DNA from: Deltaproteobacteria bacterium
Lineage (GTDB): Bacteria > Desulfobacterota > Desulfomonilia > UBA1062
Direction of reading: 5' to 3'
DNA: 35,230 nt
Assembly: GCA_011046135.1 (NCBI GenBank)
Contig: DSBG01000004.1
Location: 1 to 35,230 of the forward strand
Positions 32,450 to 35,230 of the stretch are shown piece after piece (positions within the stretch are counted from its first letter, which is position 1; each line of letters begins with the position of its first letter). The position numbers and the translations under genes are program-made. The notes beneath the pieces were generated by a model. It saw nothing but the letters and a program-made list of their open reading frames with translations, did no database searches and was not told the origin of the DNA.

Positions 32450-34090
32450 ATGACAACGTTCAGAGGAATATCCATTGGAGACCTTGCCAGGGAAACAGCG
32501 GCGCTCGTTCCGGACAACGACGCCCTGGTGTATCCCGCCGCAGGGCTGAGGCTCACCTACCGCGAACTCCTGAAGAAAACAGAGGAAGTCGCCAAGGGGT
32601 TCATGGCCATCGGCGTAAAAAAAGGCGACCACGTTTCCGTGTGGACCACCAACCTGCCGGAATGGATCTTCCTCCAGCTCGGGCTGGGCATGATCGGGGC
32701 TGTGCTCGTGACGGTGAACACGAACTACAAGTCGAGCGAACTGGAATACATCCTGAACCAGTCAGACTCCACCACCCTGGTGATCATGGATCAGTATCGG
32801 GACACCAGCTTCTACCTCACCGCGAAAGAGGTGCTCCCCGAACTCGATACGAGCGTGAAGGGAAATCTCTCCTCTGAAACGCTACCGTTTTTGAAAAACG
32901 TCGTCTACATCGGAGACAGAGAGGAAACTCCCGGCATGTTCTCCTTCGATGAGGTGCTCGAGCAGGGGAAAACCGTCACGGATGCGGAACTGACCGAGAG
33001 AGAGCGTTCCATCCACTTCCACGACGTGGTCAACATGCAGTACACCTCCGGCACCACGGGATTTCCCAAGGGAGTCATGCTCACGCACTACAACATCATC
33101 AACAATGCGCAGATGGTGGGCGATGTCATGGGAATGACCTCTGATGACCGGCTCCTGATCCAGGTGCCCCTGTTCCACTGCTTCGGGTGTGTGATGAGCT
33201 CGCTCAACTGTGTCGCCCACGGCTCCACCATGGTGCTCGTGGAATACTTCGACCCCCTCAAGGCGCTGACCTCCATCGAGCAGGAGCGCTGCACCGCCAT
33301 CAACGGGGTCCCCACCATGTTCATCGCCCTGCTTTCGCACAAGGAATTCCCACGCTTCGACGTGTCGTCGCTGCGCACCGGCATCATGGCCGGGGCCCCC
33401 TGCCCGGTGGAGACCATGAACCAGGTCAGGGAGATCATGCACTGTCCCGAAATCGTGATCGCATTCGGGCAGACTGAGTGCTCCCCGGTGATGACCATGA
33501 CCAGGAGGGACGATCCGGTGGAGCTCCGCGTGTCAACGGTCGGAAAGCTCCTGCCCGGGATCGAAGGCAGGATCATCGATCCCGAAACTGGAACTGAACT
33601 CCCGGATGATGTGCAGGGCGAGATCGTCACGAGGAGCCCGTGCATCATGAAGGGGTACTACAAGATGCCCGATGACACGAAAAAGGCCATCGATGCCGAC
33701 GGGTGGCTCCACACCGGGGACTTGGGCTCTCGGGATGCGAACGGGTACTTCAAGGTGACCGGCAGGATCAAGGAGATGATCATCCGCGGTGGAGAGAACA
33801 TCTACCCGCGCGAGATCGAGGAATTCCTCCTGAAAAACCCCAAGGTCCGCGAGGTGTTCGTGGTGGGGGTGCCGGACAGGAAATACGGCGAGCAGCTCCT
33901 GGCCGTGGTCATCCTCAAGCAGGACATGGAGGCCAGTGCCGATGAGCTCGTGGAGTTCTGCACCGGGAAGATCGCCCGTCACAAGATACCGAAATACTGG
34001 GAGTTCGTGGACCACGTGCCCATGACCGCCAGCGGCAAGGTGCAGAAGTACAAGATCGTGGAGGAGTACGCCCTGGCATACGCGTCCTGA
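32450..34090 (+). CDS. AMP-dependent acyl-CoA synthetase
   Basis: This 546-residue ligase activates a carboxylic acid as acyl-AMP, then transfers it to CoA. Motifs: YTSGTTGFPKG at 198-208 (ATP phosphate binding), FGQTECSP, GWLHTGD at 418-424, GRIKEMIIRGGENIYPREIE, and the catalytic lysine K530 in TASGKVQK. It most resembles medium/long-chain fatty-acid ligases of the FadD3/AcsF2 type, but the acid is not predictable. ATG 32450 is chosen because GGAGG lies about 10 nt upstream and the family N-terminus begins there; the frame opening at 32354 is not supported. In an anaerobe such genes often feed aromatic or fatty-acid degradation. Confidence 0.92.
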   Translation: MTTFRGISIGDLARETAALVPDNDALVYPAAGLRLTYRELLKKTEEVAKGFMAIGVKKGDHVSVWTTNLPEWIFLQLGLGMIGAVLVTVNTNYKSSELEYILNQSDSTTLVIMDQYRDTSFYLTAKEVLPELDTSVKGNLSSETLPFLKNVVYIGDREETPGMFSFDEVLEQGKTVTDAELTERERSIHFHDVVNMQYTSGTTGFPKGVMLTHYNIINNAQMVGDVMGMTSDDRLLIQVPLFHCFGCVMSSLNCVAHGSTMVLVEYFDPLKALTSIEQERCTAINGVPTMFIALLSHKEFPRFDVSSLRTGIMAGAPCPVETMNQVREIMHCPEIVIAFGQTECSPVMTMTRRDDPVELRVSTVGKLLPGIEGRIIDPETGTELPDDVQGEIVTRSPCIMKGYYKMPDDTKKAIDADGWLHTGDLGSRDANGYFKVTGRIKEMIIRGGENIYPREIEEFLLKNPKVREVFVVGVPDRKYGEQLLAVVILKQDMEASADELVEFCTGKIARHKIPKYWEFVDHVPMTASGKVQKYKIVEEYALAYAS

Positions 34091-34161
34091 GGGACGGCTC
34101 TTCACGGCACTAGCTTCCCGAAGTGAGCACGCTCCTGGATGTGCCTCCTCAGGACAAGGGA

Positions 34162-34237
34162 TTCGGATCACGCCCCTCATGCTTCAGCAGACTTTGGTCG
34201 CAGGAGATCTTTGAGGATCACCTTCGAATCACGCCCC
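34162..34237. repeat. Short direct repeat, 61-bp spacing
   Basis: TTCGGATCACGCCCC (34162-34176) and TTCGAATCACGCCCC (34223-34237) match at 14 of 15 bases. The stretch 34091-34361 is otherwise without a supported gene. Confidence 0.5.
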
Positions 34238-34361
34238 ACGTCCTGTACCCTGCGGGCATCAGTGCCGCATCACTGCGTGCCAGGAGTTCCCGGAGGCCCG
34301 TTTGCCGAAGCCTTGTTCGCTTCTGGGAAACAGCGATGGTATGGGAGAAGGCTCCGTTGGC

Positions 34362-35111
34362 TCAGCCCTGCGCGGCAAGGGTGAATCGCCACGCACAGTA
34401 CCAGTCATCGGGGTGCGGGTCAGGCGGGCACCCGATGCATTCCACAACGATCCTGGGGTCGATTGCCCGGGCAAAGGACCGGTACTCCACAAGTCCTGTC
34501 GATTTGCATGGGTAATCCTGCAACCCCTTCTTCTTCCGGGTCGTCTGCACAATGCACTGGTTCATCTGAAAGACGATGCTCTCAGGCCCCTCGTCATAGA
34601 TGGTCTGGACATTGATCTGGTGATACGGCCTGAATCGCAGGGCAGTCTTGAGGCCCCCCAGACCAGGGTTCTCTCCCAGGCCGAGGAATCTCTTGATGGA
34701 GAATCCCTCGAAGGTGCAGAACCTCATGACACAGCTTGCAGCGCAGCGCTCGGCATCGAGCATGGTGAATGCCCGCTCCACGGCCTGAAACCAGATGCCG
34801 TCGGCTGTCAGCCAGTTGGTTCCCAGCGCCTTGATGAATTGCAGCAGGGTTTCCCGTGGAAGAGACCGCAGAACATCGGGAATACCGTCCTTCTCCTCGA
34901 ATCCAAGGGTCCGTGAGACCCTCCTCATCTGTGCCTGCAGGCTCTTTTTCCAGGCGTCATCGAGAATCTCGAGGGCCCGGTCCATACCGAACTGGTGTTC
35001 TGCTTCCCGGAAATAGAGTGTGTGGTGAACCAGGATCTGATGCATCATCAGGACACAGAGTTCTGCGAGTCTGTCCGTGGTGAGATCTTCGGGTGCAAAT
35101 CCGTCTGTCAT
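34362..35111 (-). CDS. DUF6125-like protein
   Basis: This 249-residue cytoplasmic protein is mainly helical in its N-terminal half (LAELCVLMMHQILVHHTLYF, FGMDRALEILDDAWKK). The C-terminal half has several cysteines (CAASCVMRFCTFEGFS; MNQCIVQTTRKKKGL; ECIGCPPDPHPDDWYCAW), possibly binding a metal. The pattern resembles DUF6125 proteins of anaerobes, which have no known function; this assignment is from memory of the family and is moderate. GAGG lies 7 nt before the ATG. Confidence 0.75.
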   Translation of the reverse strand: MTDGFAPEDLTTDRLAELCVLMMHQILVHHTLYFREAEHQFGMDRALEILDDAWKKSLQAQMRRVSRTLGFEEKDGIPDVLRSLPRETLLQFIKALGTNWLTADGIWFQAVERAFTMLDAERCAASCVMRFCTFEGFSIKRFLGLGENPGLGGLKTALRFRPYHQINVQTIYDEGPESIVFQMNQCIVQTTRKKKGLQDYPCKSTGLVEYRSFARAIDPRIVVECIGCPPDPHPDDWYCAWRFTLAAQG

Positions 35112-35128
35112 ATCGTTGCCTCACAAGC

Positions 35129-35157
35129 ATGTTATCAATTAGGAAATAGCGCTGCAA
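35129..35157 (-). promoter_or_regulatory. Candidate promoter for the DUF6125-like gene
   Basis: On the minus strand: TTGCAG (35152-35157), 17-bp spacer, TAACAT (35129-35134). The predicted leader is only about 11 nt but includes GAGG at its edge. Confidence 0.45.
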
Positions 35158-35230
35158 TAAGGGAAGAGATCCTCTCAATTACCCGGGTCCCTGTGATTCA
35201 GCGGATTCCCCTGCGAGTTCCCGTTGTAAC

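Overview
This 35.2 kb window looks like chromosomal DNA from a Gram-negative, flagellated, anaerobic bacterium, most likely a deltaproteobacterium (Desulfobacterota). The Gram-negative evidence is a heptose-7-phosphate kinase for LPS, a TonB-like protein, an MlaE permease and outer-envelope lipoproteins. Motility is indicated by FliS. Anaerobic metabolism is indicated by a tungsten/molybdenum aldehyde:ferredoxin oxidoreductase, its four-cluster ferredoxin and a glycyl-radical activase. Assignment below phylum is not possible by reading alone. No rRNA, tRNA, CRISPR array, insertion sequence or phage gene was seen.

Layout. (1) 1-7688, minus strand: a surface/secreted block with a PEP-CTERM protein, a 1752-residue secreted protein (ten Ig-like repeats around a seven-bladed YVTN propeller), an ankyrin-repeat protein, and the first 26 codons of another exported protein cut by the window edge. 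(2) 8217-14257: an M48 lipoprotein protease, a MerR-type regulator, a PKD-like lipoprotein and two convergent nitronate-monooxygenase-family genes. The regulator and both monooxygenase-family genes share one promoter plan: TTGACA, 17 bp, a -10 box, then a 27-bp palindrome. This suggests a small local regulon. (3) 14510-22794: housekeeping genes, all plus strand: ftsY, the heptose kinase gene, DUF4416, yicC, remA-like, gmk, pyrF, a TonB-like gene, rsmD, coaD and an aminotransferase. Many overlap by a few bases and are probably cotranscribed. (4) 23057-26676: fliS with a small coiled-coil partner, then maf, glpK and mlaE, tightly packed. (5) 26701-30432: the oxidoreductase/ferredoxin pair on the minus strand, with the glycyl-radical activase divergent from it. 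(6) 30682-35111: an endonuclease/phosphatase-fold protein, a zinc-ribbon thioredoxin, an acyl-CoA synthetase and a DUF6125-like protein.

The most unusual signals are the three-operator MerR module whose regulator seems to carry a second DNA-binding-like segment, a monooxygenase with a histone-H1-like basic tail, three housekeeping genes whose promoters place the transcript start on or beside the ATG (predicted leaderless mRNAs), and two non-coding tandem repeats of 61 and 69 bp. Starts were moved inward from the longest open frame wherever a Shine-Dalgarno sequence, signal peptide or family N-terminus supported it. All functional calls rest on motif reading; no database search was run.
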